Source: Verrucomicrobiales bacterium
GTDB taxonomy: Bacteria; Verrucomicrobiota; Verrucomicrobiia; Limisphaerales; SXTU01
Direction of reading: 5' to 3'
Assembly: GCA_005791875.1 (NCBI GenBank)
Contig: SXTU01000257.1
Location: forward strand, 1 to 45,049
DNA: 45,049 nucleotides
The notes under the pieces were generated by a model. The model saw only the letters and a list, made by a program, of their open reading frames with translations. It searched no databases and was not told the DNA's origin. Made by a program: the position numbers and the translations under genes. Positions within the stretch are counted from its first letter, which is position 1; the number at the start of each line of letters is the position of its first letter. Positions 24,645-36,678 of the stretch are shown here, in pieces.

Positions 24645-24659
24645 CCGTCCGCGAGAAGC

Positions 24660-24747
24660 GCGGCCTTCAGGCCGCAGAAGCGTTCGCTAGGCAGTGGTGC
24701 TTCGAGCGCATTTTTCATGTCGAGGCCTGCTGCGGCATGAATGCCGC
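24660..24747. terminator. Two hairpins in a convergent gap
   Basis: GCGGCCTT/AAGGCCGC-type palindrome at 24660-24675 (centre CTTCAG) and GCGGCAT-GA-ATGCCGC at 24732-24747. They sit between the converging sugar kinase (stop 24644) and esterase (stop 24768) genes, where a bidirectional terminator is expected. There is only a short T-run (ATTTTTC) between the two hairpins. They may equally be REP-like units. Confidence 0.45.
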
Positions 24748-24767
24748 GCTCCTTTCCCCTGTCCGCC

Positions 24768-25646
24768 TCACTGCGCCGTCAACCCACGCAGCCGCAGCCA
24801 GTCGGCGGCGCGCAGCGGCCAGTCGGTCGGCCCGGTGGCGTTCGGGCGTGGACGCATGCCGAAGCCGTGGCCGCCCTTTTCGTAGATGTGGATCTCGGCA
24901 GGAGTTTTCCGAGTGATCAGGTCGAGATACAGCAGCGTGCTGCCCTGTGGAAGCGAGCCGGTGTCGTCGCCAGCCTGCGCGATGAAGGTCGGAGGCAGGC
25001 CCGCTTCGAGGCGGATGTCGGCGCGGATGGCCTTCGTCGCGGGGTCGTAGATTTTGTAGGGGTAGATGACGAGGAGAAAATCCGGCTTGTGCGAGGCGGC
25101 GGAAGGTTCGCCCGGGAACAGCCGCTCGTTCGTGGCAGCGATGAGCGACACCTGGCCGCCGGCGGAGAAGCCGAGCACGCCGATTTTTTTTGCGTCCAGT
25201 TTCATGGAAGCAGCTCGCGCTCGGACCTCGCTGACGGCGCGTTGCACGTCCTGCGCGGGACCGGCGTGCGGCTCCTTGTGCTTGGTGGTGGGCGTGCGAT
25301 GGGCGAGCTGGAAGGCCACGATGCCATGCCTCGCCAGCCACACGCAGGCCTCGGAGCCTTCATGCTCGTCCGCCAGCTTGCTGAATCCGCCACCGGGCAC
25401 GACGACCACAGCCACGCCGGTGCGGGTCACCCCAGCCGGGGGCTCATGCACGAACAGGCGCGGCTGCGACACATTGTATCGGCGTGAGGTGCCGTCGGCG
25501 CCCTTCTCGATTTTCTCCGGCGGGTCGGCGGGGACGGCCGGCTCGGGCATGCCGTTCGGCCAGAGGTTTATCTCCGGCAGTTGCGCGGCCTGGCCGAGCA
25601 CCGCCGTCAACACGCAGAGCAACCCGACATTCACGGTCGTGTTCAT
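24768..25646 (-). CDS. Secreted alpha/beta-hydrolase, acetyl-xylan-esterase/carboxylesterase-like
   Basis: From ATG 25646 the protein has 292 residues, beginning with a signal peptide (NTTVNVGLLCVLTAVLGQAAQ). An upstream ATG at 25670 would add eight charged residues before the signal, so I prefer 25646, which has a GAGAG-type site nearby. The mature part starts INLWPNGMPEP, typical of the BD-FAE/acetylesterase group. PGGGF (about 84-88) forms the oxyanion hole, GFSAGG holds the nucleophile Ser161, AGDD supplies Asp227 or Asp228, and GGHGFG supplies His260. It should cleave short acyl or aryl esters outside the cytoplasm, probably on plant-type polysaccharide. It is the last gene of the minus-strand run that begins with the PQQ-propeller genes. 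Confidence 0.9.
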   Translation of the reverse strand: MNTTVNVGLLCVLTAVLGQAAQLPEINLWPNGMPEPAVPADPPEKIEKGADGTSRRYNVSQPRLFVHEPPAGVTRTGVAVVVVPGGGFSKLADEHEGSEACVWLARHGIVAFQLAHRTPTTKHKEPHAGPAQDVQRAVSEVRARAASMKLDAKKIGVLGFSAGGQVSLIAATNERLFPGEPSAASHKPDFLLVIYPYKIYDPATKAIRADIRLEAGLPPTFIAQAGDDTGSLPQGSTLLYLDLITRKTPAEIHIYEKGGHGFGMRPRPNATGPTDWPLRAADWLRLRGLTAQ

Positions 25647-25712
25647 AATCTCTCGCTTCGCCATCCACATGCACCTGCCCCGAGGCCTCGCCGGAGGAGC
25701 GCCGCACTCCGA

Positions 25713-26795
<1,083 letters not shown>

Positions 26796-26828
26796 GGTGT
26801 CAGTTCAGGAATGAGTTGTGATGAAGGC

Positions 26829-28415
26829 TTACGGCTTCACGGCCTTCGCCTTCACGGAGTCGTGCAGGCCGAAGAGGTGTGAGTTGCTAGCGACGTAGAT
26901 GACGCCGTTCGCGATGACCGGCGTGGAGTAGATGGGCGCGCCGAGGTTGCACTCGCTGAGGACTTCGGCCTTCGGGCCGCCCTTCGCCGCGAGCACCACG
27001 AAGTCACCGTCCTCGTCGCCGACATAGACCTTGCCGTCGGCGACCATCGTGCTGCCCCACATGTGCGCCTTCATGTCGTGCTTCCAGTGCAGCTTACCCG
27101 TCTCGGAATCGAGGCAATACACGAAGCCAGAGAAGTCGCCGATGAAGAGCAGTCCGGTGGCGGGGTCAATCGAGACCGTCGAGATGCTGCGGTTGATACC
27201 CTTGAAGCTCCAGATGACGCCGGTCTTGGTGATGTCGCCGGTCTTGGTGGCATCGAGGCAAACGAGGTGGCCGACGCCTTCGCCGTGCTCGGGGTCCTGG
27301 CCGGTGGCGACGTAAATCCGGTTCTTCCAGAAGACCGGCGTGGCGATGATTTCGCTCGGGCCTTCAGCGGCGGGATACTTGATGGGCTTGCCGTCCTTGG
27401 CTTTGTATTCGGGCGGGTTGGCGTCGTATTGCCAGACCGTCTTGAGGAAGGAGCCGTCGGCTTCCTTCTTGGGCACGGCGTCGAAGGCGTAGCAGATGCC
27501 CTCGCCGCCGCCGAAGAAGATGAGGTCCTTGCCGTTGACCTTGCCGGTCGAGGGCGAACTCCATTGGCCGTGGAAGAGGCGGGAACCAATCTTCGCGTCG
27601 TCCTCGCCGAGGAGTTCGCCGGTCTTTTTGTTCACCGCCACAAGGCTGGGCGAGAGCGGGGAGGGGACGTTCACATGGGTCCAGTCCTGACCGTTGGAGG
27701 TGGAGACGTAGAGCACGTCGCCGATGATGAGGATGGAGCAGTTCGAGGCGTTGTGCGGGAAGACGCCCAACTCATCCATCATGTCGTAGCGCCAGATGAT
27801 GTCGGCGTCCTTCTCGCCGGGCGGGATGAGCGGAGCCTGCTTGCCGTCGGCACCGAGCACGTCCTGCACGACGTATTTGGCCTCGTCCTTGTAAGGGCCG
27901 TCGTTGCCGTTTGCCATGCCTTCGACGTCGAGGCAGAGGATTTCGCAGCGCGTGGTGACGACGTAGAGGCGGTTCCCCTCAATGACGGCGGAGGAGAAAA
28001 GGCCGAGGCTCTCCCAGTCGTTGACCTTGCCGGACTTGAGCTTCGAGACGACAAGCTGCCAGTTGAGATTGCCGGTCTTCTCATCAAGGCAGAACAGGAT
28101 GGAACGGTCGCCGAGATGGCGCTTGTCGCGCGGCACGTCGTTGTTGGTGCCGACGTAGAGGCGGCCATTGGCGATGGTGGGGTTGCCGTAGCTCTGCGAG
28201 CCGAGCTTCACGGTGAACTTCACGTTCTTCTGCGTGGCCGGGTCGTAGTTCTCGGTGCCCTTCACGAGCTTGCCCGGCTCAAACTTGTCGGGCAGGCCCT
28301 TGGCGGTTGCGAACATGTTGCGGTATTGCGTGCCGCCCCATTGCGTCCAGTCTTGGGCTTGGGTGATCAGGCCGCCCGCGAACAACGCGGCGGTTAGGAG
28401 GGAGAGATGTTTCAT
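26829..28415 (-). CDS. Exported PQQ-like beta-propeller protein
   Basis: A 528-residue protein with a signal peptide (MKHLSLLTAALFAGGLITQAQ) and then DWTQWGGTQYRNM, the usual opening W motif of verrucomicrobial and planctomycete PQQ-like propellers. Repeated blade motifs are visible: GRLYVGTNNDV, ILFCLDEKTGNLNWQ, LYVVTTRCEILCLDVEG, VAVNKKTGELLGEDD, GICYAFDAVPKK, LVCLDATKTGD, YCLDSETGKLHWKHD and KVYVGDEDGDFVVL. The general form is a strand followed by L-D-x-x-T-G-x-x-x-W. No conserved dehydrogenase catalytic residues were identified, so it may be a BamB-like scaffold or a sugar/alcohol binding protein rather than an enzyme. It lies 39 bases downstream of another PQQ-like gene and is probably transcribed with it. 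Confidence 0.88.
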   Translation of the reverse strand: MKHLSLLTAALFAGGLITQAQDWTQWGGTQYRNMFATAKGLPDKFEPGKLVKGTENYDPATQKNVKFTVKLGSQSYGNPTIANGRLYVGTNNDVPRDKRHLGDRSILFCLDEKTGNLNWQLVVSKLKSGKVNDWESLGLFSSAVIEGNRLYVVTTRCEILCLDVEGMANGNDGPYKDEAKYVVQDVLGADGKQAPLIPPGEKDADIIWRYDMMDELGVFPHNASNCSILIIGDVLYVSTSNGQDWTHVNVPSPLSPSLVAVNKKTGELLGEDDAKIGSRLFHGQWSSPSTGKVNGKDLIFFGGGEGICYAFDAVPKKEADGSFLKTVWQYDANPPEYKAKDGKPIKYPAAEGPSEIIATPVFWKNRIYVATGQDPEHGEGVGHLVCLDATKTGDITKTGVIWSFKGINRSISTVSIDPATGLLFIGDFSGFVYCLDSETGKLHWKHDMKAHMWGSTMVADGKVYVGDEDGDFVVLAAKGGPKAEVLSECNLGAPIYSTPVIANGVIYVASNSHLFGLHDSVKAKAVKP

Positions 28416-28454
28416 GTTGATTTCGAGTTGAGCAGAGTTGTCGTTAGGAGAGTT

Positions 28455-30791
28455 TTAGTTCGCCGTCACGCTGACGTTGTCGATGAACACGCGCATCTCC
28501 TGTGGCGCGAAGCCGTAGAGGCCGGGGCAGCCGCTCTGGTGCGCGACCTTGTGCGGCACTTCGATGTTCCACTCGGCGGGTTCCGAATCGCCGCGCTTCC
28601 ACGCCTTCGCGCGCACCACGCCGGAGCCGTCGGGCTTCACGTCCACGCGGGATTTGAGCACATACCACTCGTTGGGCTTCCACTTGAACGGCACGGCCAC
28701 CTTGAGCCGCTCCTGGTTCGAGTTCACCTCGATTTCCTGCGCGTTGCCACGCAGGACGATGAGGTAGCGCTGGTTGATTTGCCCGACCTCGGACATCTTG
28801 CGCGCTTTGCCCTCGCTCATCACGTCGGTCTGCACGGTGTAATTCTTCAAGCTCGGCTCGCCCATGAAGACCGTCGCGCGCTGGAAGAACTTGTTGTCAA
28901 TCGCCTTCACCAGCGCCTTCGTGTCGCCAGCCTCGCGCACCTCGAACTTGAAGCGCGGCCCAATCCACGGCAGCGGCGGATACGCGAACTTCACGCCCTC
29001 TTCCGTCTCGTGCACCACCGAGATGTCGAAGCCCTCGAAGTTCTCCTGGATGGGCAAGCCCGGTAGCACGCGCCCGCGAATGTAGCCGTGCATTCCATTC
29101 AGTGTCCCCTCGAACGCGCCCGCGCTCGGCACAACCTCAGGTCCGGCGACGAGCTGGCCGCTCGCGTTGAACGCGCCCTTCATGCTCGCGCGCACCTTGG
29201 CCGTTGGGGGGATGTAACCGACCCATTTCACCGTCTTGGGATCAATGTTCTCCTGCACGATGAAGCCGTTCGCATCGAGCGAGCGGATGCGGAACGAGGC
29301 GGCCTGGTTGGGCTTCAACAGCACTTCGCTGGGAATGACCTGCAACTGCGTCGCCTTGCCGGGCGCGGGCCACTTCTCGGCGGCCGGCTCAGGGGGCAGG
29401 CCGGGGTTGGTGCCGGGCTTGCCGAAGCAATAGAGCTTCTTGGTGGTCTGCATATACACCTTGCCGTTGTAAACCGATGGCGTGCCAAAGCAGCGGCCTT
29501 CGAGCGCGACGTGGCTGAGAATCTTCCCCTCCTTGTCGCTCGGCTCGATGATGTAGAACGCGCCGGTCGTGCCCGCATCAGCGTCGCCCGTGGCCTTGCT
29601 TGCGGGGTCCTCGAGCATCGGCACGTAGAGCTTGCCGTCCGCGTGGACGAGGCCGGCGTTGCGCTGTTCGATGCCCAGCTTCACGCGCCAGAGAATCTTG
29701 CCATTGTTCACGTCCACGCAGCAGAGGTCGCCCTTCTCCGCGACGACATAGACGCGGTCACCGACGATAATCGGATGGCTCGTGGAGGTGGAAATCTCCG
29801 GCGTATGCCACAACTCGACTGCCTGCCGCTCGACTACCACGGGTGCGTTCGTCGCGTGCGTCGGCTCCACCTGCGGGATCTTCATGCACACCATTTGGCC
29901 CGGCTCGTAGGGCGTGCCGAAGATGGCGACGACCTTGTCGTTGTTGTGGACGACGGCGGTGGAATTGATGCCCGCCTTGAAGAGCGGCACGCGCCAGATG
30001 GCCTCGCCCGTGCGCGCGTTTGCACAGAAGACGTTGCCATCGCCAGTCGCGGTGATGAAGACGCGCTTGCCCTTGAACCACGTCAGCACCGGGTGCGAGA
30101 AGGAGTTGTCCTTGGGCCGCTCGCCGGACCAGCTTGCCCAGACCAACTCGCCGGTCTTCTTGTCGAAGGCATACATGCGGTCGCCGGCCGCGCCTTGGTT
30201 ACCCCAGTTCGACGTGATGCCGCGCACGATGACGAGGTCCTTATCAATCACCGGCGACGCCGTGCGCGAGTTCGGGAACGTGAGCCGCCCGAACTGCTCC
30301 ATCATCGAGTAGCCCCACAGCTCCTTGCCGTCCGCCGTGAACGCCTTGAGCATCCCCTGTGTGCCGAGCATATAGACGTCGCCCGTCTCGGGGTCTACCG
30401 CCGGGCTACTCGTCGCGTAGCGCAGGTAAATCGTGTCCGAGAGGAAGTCCGTGTAGCGCTTCTCCCACAGCAGCTTGCCCGTCTCCGCATCGAAGCAGCG
30501 CACACCCTCCTGCAACTCCGCACCCTCGCCGAGGTAGCCCATGATGTAGAGCTTGCCGTTGGCGATGACCGGTGCGGACTGGCCGGGGAAGTCAGCGGTC
30601 CACAGCGGCTTCTTCGGGTCAATCGCGCTGGGCAAGCCCTTCTCTGCCGATGTGCCGTTCTGGTTCGGCCCGCGCCACGCGAGCCAGCCCTTCACAGGAC
30701 CGGAAGCGGCGGGAGCGGGAGCAGCGATGGCGGGCTGCGGCTTGGAACACGCACAGAGAAGGGCGACGGCGAGGAGGACGATTAGTTTCAT
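28455..30791 (-). CDS. PQQ-like beta-propeller lipoprotein with C-terminal sugar-binding-like domain
   Basis: From ATG 30791 the protein has 778 residues; the frame is open a little further upstream, but the lipoprotein signal MKLIVLLAVALLCACSKPQP decides the start. Cys15 in LCAC is the likely lipidation site. WLAWRGPNQNGTSAEKGLP is the classic opening of this family. Blades include LYIMGYLGEG, VRCFDAETGKLLWEKRY, VYMLGTQGMLKAF, MYAFDKKTGELVWASW and CCVDVNNGKILWRVKL. The last third (from about YFRIRSLDANG-like text to FIDNVSVTAN) is a separate beta-rich domain, with FKWKPNEWYVLKSRVD resembling LamG/DUF1080-type folds. First gene of the minus-strand run, divergent from the MarR gene across 167 bases. 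Confidence 0.87.
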   Translation of the reverse strand: MKLIVLLAVALLCACSKPQPAIAAPAPAASGPVKGWLAWRGPNQNGTSAEKGLPSAIDPKKPLWTADFPGQSAPVIANGKLYIMGYLGEGAELQEGVRCFDAETGKLLWEKRYTDFLSDTIYLRYATSSPAVDPETGDVYMLGTQGMLKAFTADGKELWGYSMMEQFGRLTFPNSRTASPVIDKDLVIVRGITSNWGNQGAAGDRMYAFDKKTGELVWASWSGERPKDNSFSHPVLTWFKGKRVFITATGDGNVFCANARTGEAIWRVPLFKAGINSTAVVHNNDKVVAIFGTPYEPGQMVCMKIPQVEPTHATNAPVVVERQAVELWHTPEISTSTSHPIIVGDRVYVVAEKGDLCCVDVNNGKILWRVKLGIEQRNAGLVHADGKLYVPMLEDPASKATGDADAGTTGAFYIIEPSDKEGKILSHVALEGRCFGTPSVYNGKVYMQTTKKLYCFGKPGTNPGLPPEPAAEKWPAPGKATQLQVIPSEVLLKPNQAASFRIRSLDANGFIVQENIDPKTVKWVGYIPPTAKVRASMKGAFNASGQLVAGPEVVPSAGAFEGTLNGMHGYIRGRVLPGLPIQENFEGFDISVVHETEEGVKFAYPPLPWIGPRFKFEVREAGDTKALVKAIDNKFFQRATVFMGEPSLKNYTVQTDVMSEGKARKMSEVGQINQRYLIVLRGNAQEIEVNSNQERLKVAVPFKWKPNEWYVLKSRVDVKPDGSGVVRAKAWKRGDSEPAEWNIEVPHKVAHQSGCPGLYGFAPQEMRVFIDNVSVTAN

Positions 30792-30922
30792 GGCCTGGGC
30801 TGACAAAGTTGGTCTGGCAAAGTGGCGGCTAAATTGGCAAACGCGCGCCGGGCTGCAACTAATTTTCTTCCCAGCGTTGGGATGATTTTCCACACTGACT
30901 GGCGTAGCGCAACCAAATACTA

Positions 30923-30939
30923 CGGATACGTATTATCCG
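30923..30939. promoter_or_regulatory. Candidate MarR operator in the divergent gap
   Basis: CGGATA (30923-30928), five bases, TATCCG (30934-30939): a perfect 6-base inverted repeat, AT-richer than its surroundings, 20 bases before the marR start. MarR-family dimers bind such palindromes and usually repress both divergent genes. The site overlaps a possible TATTAT-like -10. No binding data exist. Confidence 0.5.
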
Positions 30940-30958
30940 CACACCCGGTTTCCGACCT

Positions 30959-31474
30959 ATGGCCGCCCGCCCGAATTCAAAGCCCACCGCCCCGCCCGCC
31001 GCGCCGCCGATTGACTCGCCCGACCGCCGCCGCCTCCCGCCCCTGCTGCGCCGCGCGTGGTATGGCTTGAACCAAGCCTTCCGCCGCCGCATCGCACACA
31101 CCGGCGCTACCCCCGACCAGTTTACCGCCCTGCGCTGCCTCACCGAGGCCGATCCCAAGGGCATCACGCAAGGCGAGCTGACGCAGATGATGAGCAGTGA
31201 CCCGAACACCATCGCATCGCTGGTCGAGCGCATGGAGGCCGCCGGCTGGGTCGAACGCCGCCCGCACGAGAAGGACCGCCGTGCCTATCGCATACGGCCG
31301 AAGGCATCCGGCAAGCACCTCTACCAGGAGCTGCGCCAGCTCGCCATCAAGTTGCAGTCGGGCGTGCTGGCCGTGCTGCCCGAGGCGAAGCGCGAGGACT
31401 TTCTCACCCAACTCGCCGCCGTCGCCGACGCCTGCCGCGAGGCCGCCGAGCAATCGCCGAAGCGGGGGAAGTGA
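30959..31474 (+). CDS. MarR-family transcriptional regulator
   Basis: A 171-residue protein. A Pro/Ala-rich N-terminal tail (1-30) is followed by LRRAWYGLNQAFRRRIAHTG (dimer helix) and TPDQFTALRCLTEADPKGIT. The winged helix-turn-helix QGELTQMMSSDPNTIASLVER is followed by MEAAGWVERRPHEKDRRAYR, the DxRxxx wing signature of MarR. A long C-terminal dimerisation helix ends the protein. MarR proteins sense small aromatic ligands and repress nearby transport or catabolic genes. The divergent partner is the PQQ-lipoprotein/ligase/esterase run, making that its probable target. Start ATG 30959 is the only good choice; no clear ribosome binding site precedes it. Confidence 0.92.
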   Translation: MAARPNSKPTAPPAAPPIDSPDRRRLPPLLRRAWYGLNQAFRRRIAHTGATPDQFTALRCLTEADPKGITQGELTQMMSSDPNTIASLVERMEAAGWVERRPHEKDRRAYRIRPKASGKHLYQELRQLAIKLQSGVLAVLPEAKREDFLTQLAAVADACREAAEQSPKRGK

Positions 31475-31493
31475 CGGTGACGCGCTGACGCCT

Positions 31494-31551
31494 GCAGCGG
31501 CGGTCTGTGACCGCGGCCTTCGCGGGCTTGGCGCCCACACAACGCCGCTAC
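31494..31551. repeat. GTAGCGGCG-type palindromic element (decayed)
   Basis: Left GCAGCGGCGGTCTGTGACCG (31494-31513) and right end CGCCGCTAC (31543-31551). It shares the GCGGCGGTCTGTGAC core with the element at 36617-36666. It lies between the MarR gene and the DUF1549/1553 gene; no gene is seen in this gap. Confidence 0.65.
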
Positions 31552-31636
31552 AGCTTCAGACAGTGCCGCAGCCTTGGGAAAACTCCCGTTGCTTTCACGG
31601 TCACGCTGACGAAACTTGCCCGCGACTCACGGCACA

Positions 31637-33951
<2,315 letters not shown>

Positions 33952-33955
<4 letters not shown>

Positions 33956-35601
33956 AGCACGCATCGAACTCATCACTGGTAGGGCGAGAGTCCGTCGGGC
34001 CGGAGAGCAAAGGTGGGAAAGCGAGCGAACTCTTCTCCCTCTTCCCCATCGGGGGAGAGGGCCGGGGTGAGGGGCTAGCGCGCTCGGAAATCCAGACGTT
34101 TCGTTGCGCAAGCTGCCCTCCCCCTAACCCTAACCCTCTCCCCCGATGGGGGAGAGGGGACAGAAACTCGACCGCATCTCAGCCTGCCATTACGCCCGCG
34201 AACTCCCGCCGCTCCGCGCTTCGTCTCGGCGCACTGGGATTCGGCGCTTTGGCGATGGACTCGCTGCTCGCGCGCGAAGCCGGTTCCGCCACCTCGCCGT
34301 TCACCGCGAAGCCCGCGGCGTTCGCCCCGCCGGCAAAGTCCATCATCTTCCTGACGCAAGTCGGCGGGCCGAGCCAGATGGACCTCTTCGATCCCAAGCC
34401 GACGCTGGGCAAGTTCGATGGCACGGTCCACAGCGAGCGCGTCGAGATGTTCCAGAAAGGCAGTGAGGCCAACCGTGTTCTCGGCAGCCCGTGGCTATTT
34501 CAGTCCCGCGGCCAGTGTGGCATGGAGATTAGTGACGCCCTGCCCCACCTCGCCGGGTTGGCCGACAGCATGACGCTCGTGCGCTCGATGCACAGCGAGC
34601 ACAACAACCACGGCGAGGCACTCGTGCTGTTGAGCACGGGGAAAATCTTTCTCGGCCGTCCGTCGCTCGGCTCGTGGGTGAGCTACGCGCTCGGCACGGA
34701 AAATCAAAACCTCCCCGCCTACGTGGTGCTCCGCGATCCCGAAGGCTACAGCACGCACGGTGCGCTGCTTTGGCAGAACGCGTGGCTGCCAGCGGTGCAT
34801 CGCGGCACGGAGTTCAGCACGCGCGGCGCGCCGGTGTTGAACCTGCAGCCCGCGCAACCGGTCCCGGCGGAGTCGCGGCGAGACCAGCTTGAACTGCTGG
34901 CGAAGTTGAACCGCCGGCATCAACAGGCTTATCCCGCCGAGCCGGAGTTGGAAGCGCGCATCCGGAACTACGAACTCGCCGCGCGCATGCAGCTCGCCGC
35001 CACCAACGCCTTCAACCTCGACTCGGAGAGCGCGGCCACACGCCAACTCTACGGTCTGGACGATCCCATCGCTCGCGGCTACGGGCTGCGCTGCCTGGCC
35101 GCGCGGCGGCTCGTCGAGGCGGGCGTGCGCTTCGTGCAGGTCTTCACGCCCGTCAAGCCGTTCATCCAGCCGTGGGATTCGCATCGCAACGTGGACACGG
35201 AGATCGCCGACATCGCCGCGATGACCGACCTGCCGTCTGCCGCGCTCATCCGCGATTTGAAGGCGCGCGGGCTGCTCGACAACACCATCGTCATCTGGGC
35301 CGGCGAGTTTGGCCGGCAACCCGTCTCGCAGAATGGCATGGGCCGCGACCACAACCGCCACGCCTTCTCGCTGCTGCTGGCGGGCGGTGGCTTTAAGCGC
35401 GGCCATACCCACGGCGCGACTGACGAATTCGGCTACCGCGCGGTGAAGGATCGCGTCAGCGTGCCCGACCTGCACGCGACGTTACTGCGCCAGCTCGGCC
35501 TCGATCACACGCGTCTTTCCTTCCCGCACCACGGCCGCGATGAGACTCTCACCGACGCCGCAGTCACCGGCGCTCGCGTCGTCCACGAACTGATTTCTTA
35601 A
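33952..35601 (+). CDS. DUF1501 (sulfatase-like fold) exported protein with repeat-bearing N-terminus
   Basis: The probable start is GTG 33952, overlapping the DUF1553 stop as GTGA and giving 549 residues. A Tat-like signal, SRRSALRLGALGFGALAM, starts only at residue 85. The residues in between are encoded by palindromic repeats (33973-34158). The mature part has KSIIFLTQVGGPSQMDLFDPK, SMHSEHNNHGEALVLLSTG, VVLRDPEGYSTHG, RRLVEAGVRFVQV, DNTIVIWAGEFGRQPVSQ, GRDHNRHAFSLLLAGGGFK and VSVPDLHATLLRQLGLDH, all family hallmarks related to the alkaline-phosphatase/sulfatase fold. Members are Tat-exported and nearly always follow a DUF1549/1553 gene, as here. The precise enzyme activity is unknown. The normal short N-terminus (about 10-30 residues before the RR) has been replaced by about 80 residues. 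Confidence 0.88.
34035..34158. repeat. Palindromic element inside the DUF1501 N-terminus
   Basis: Left arm 34035-34074 (CTCCCTCTTCCCCATCGGGG... ending GGGCCGGGGTGAGGGG); right arm 34116-34158 (CCCTCCCCCTAACCCTAACC... ending GATGGGGGAGAGGG). It is the third member of the family at 7511 and 14397. It is preceded at about 33978 by another fragment beginning GGTAGGGCGAGAGTCCGTCG. Read in frame as residues 28-69. Confidence 0.88.
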
Positions 35602-35604
35602 GCC

Positions 35605-36621
35605 ATGCAACTGACCCTCCGCGAAATTGATCTGCCTCTCCGGCACGCCTTCACCATCTCGCAAGGCACAACCACGGTTCAGAAGAACCTCCTCGTCGAA
35701 CTGCGCGACGGGGGCTTCACGGGCTATGGCGAAGGTGCGTCGTCGCACGCTTACAAGGCCTTCACGGCGCCGGTCATGCGCGCCGATCTCGAAGCCGCCC
35801 GCGCGAGCATCGAGGCGGAGAAGCTCGACGACCCCGCCGCGCTGTGGGACCGGTTGCTCCCGGTCATCGGCCACAACCGCTTCGCCATGTGCGCGCTGGA
35901 CGAGGCGGCGCACGACCTGTGGGGTAAGCAGCGCGGCCAGCCGGTCTGGAAGCTCTGGGGACTCACGCAGCGCGGCGGCCCGTTGAGCAACTACACCATC
36001 GGCATTGATCCGATCGAGACGATGGTGGCGAAGATGCGCGAGTTCGACGGCTGGCCCATTTACAAGATCAAGCTCGGCACGGCGAACGATCTCTCCATCG
36101 TCCGCGAGCTGCGCAAGCACACGACTGCCACGTTTCGCGTGGACGCGAACTGCGCATGGTCGGTCGAGCAGACGCTGGCCTTCGCGCCGGAGCTGAAGGC
36201 GCTCGGTGTCGAGTTCATCGAGCAGCCGCTGCCGGCTGGCGAGTGGGCGGGGATGAAGCGGCTCTTCGCAGAGTCGGCCTTGCCCATCATGGCGGATGAA
36301 AGCTGCCTCGTGCCGGAGGACGTGGACCGTTGCGCCGGTTTCTTCCACGGCATCAACGTGAAGCTCACCAAGGCCGGCGGCCTCACGCCCGGTCGCCGGA
36401 TGCTGCACCGCGCGCGCGAGCTGGGCTTGCGCACGATGGTCGGCTGCATGTGCGAGTCGAGCGTGGGCATCTCCGCCATCGCGCAACTGCTGCCGCTGCT
36501 CGACTACGTGGACATGGACGGAGCGGTGCTAATCGCGATGGACATCGCGACCGGGGTGAGCGTGGAGATGGGCCGGGCGATTTTCCCGGCGGAGAATGGC
36601 AACGGCGTGCGGCTGCTGTAG
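35605..36621 (+). CDS. Dipeptide epimerase (enolase superfamily, L-Ala-D/L-Glu epimerase type)
   Basis: A 338-residue protein of normal length. The N-terminal cap begins LREIDLPLRHAFTISQGTT. The barrel carries YKIKLG (Lys154 and Lys156, the general base pair), FRVDANCAW (Asp180), FIEQPLP (Glu206) and MADES (Asp231), which bind Mg, and NVKLTKAGG (Lys253, second base). VDMDGAVL near the end is the D-x-D substrate clamp of the dipeptide epimerase subgroup. It would epimerise L-Ala-D-Glu or a related dipeptide released from peptidoglycan, in the cytoplasm. It follows the DUF1501 gene by 3 bases and is probably co-transcribed. Its TAG stop (36619-36621) lies inside a palindromic repeat. Confidence 0.9.
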   Translation: MQLTLREIDLPLRHAFTISQGTTTVQKNLLVELRDGGFTGYGEGASSHAYKAFTAPVMRADLEAARASIEAEKLDDPAALWDRLLPVIGHNRFAMCALDEAAHDLWGKQRGQPVWKLWGLTQRGGPLSNYTIGIDPIETMVAKMREFDGWPIYKIKLGTANDLSIVRELRKHTTATFRVDANCAWSVEQTLAFAPELKALGVEFIEQPLPAGEWAGMKRLFAESALPIMADESCLVPEDVDRCAGFFHGINVKLTKAGGLTPGRRMLHRARELGLRTMVGCMCESSVGISAIAQLLPLLDYVDMDGAVLIAMDIATGVSVEMGRAIFPAENGNGVRLL

Positions 36622-36666
36622 CGGCGGTCTGTGACTGCCGGACGGCGCTCACAGAGCGCCGCTACA
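36617..36666. repeat. Palindromic element in a convergent gap, provides a stop codon
   Basis: TGTAGCGGCGGTCTGTGA (36617-36634) pairs with TCACAGAGCGCCGCTACA (36649-36666) at 17 of 18 positions. It covers the end of the epimerase gene and almost the whole gap to the Trx/PDZ gene (stop at 36679). It could act as a bidirectional terminator, although no T-run is present. Confidence 0.9.
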
Positions 36667-36678
36667 GGACGCGTGCGG

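Noticed and set aside
24641-24916. A short frame after the sugar kinase gene
   Set aside because: It runs antisense into the esterase C-terminus and carries two hairpins. There is no coding signal.
27063-28397. A 444-codon plus-strand frame antisense to the PQQ-like protein gene
   Set aside because: No family motif. The minus strand has a signal peptide and regular propeller blades. Similar long antisense frames at 29088-30785 and 40869-43460 were rejected for the same reason.
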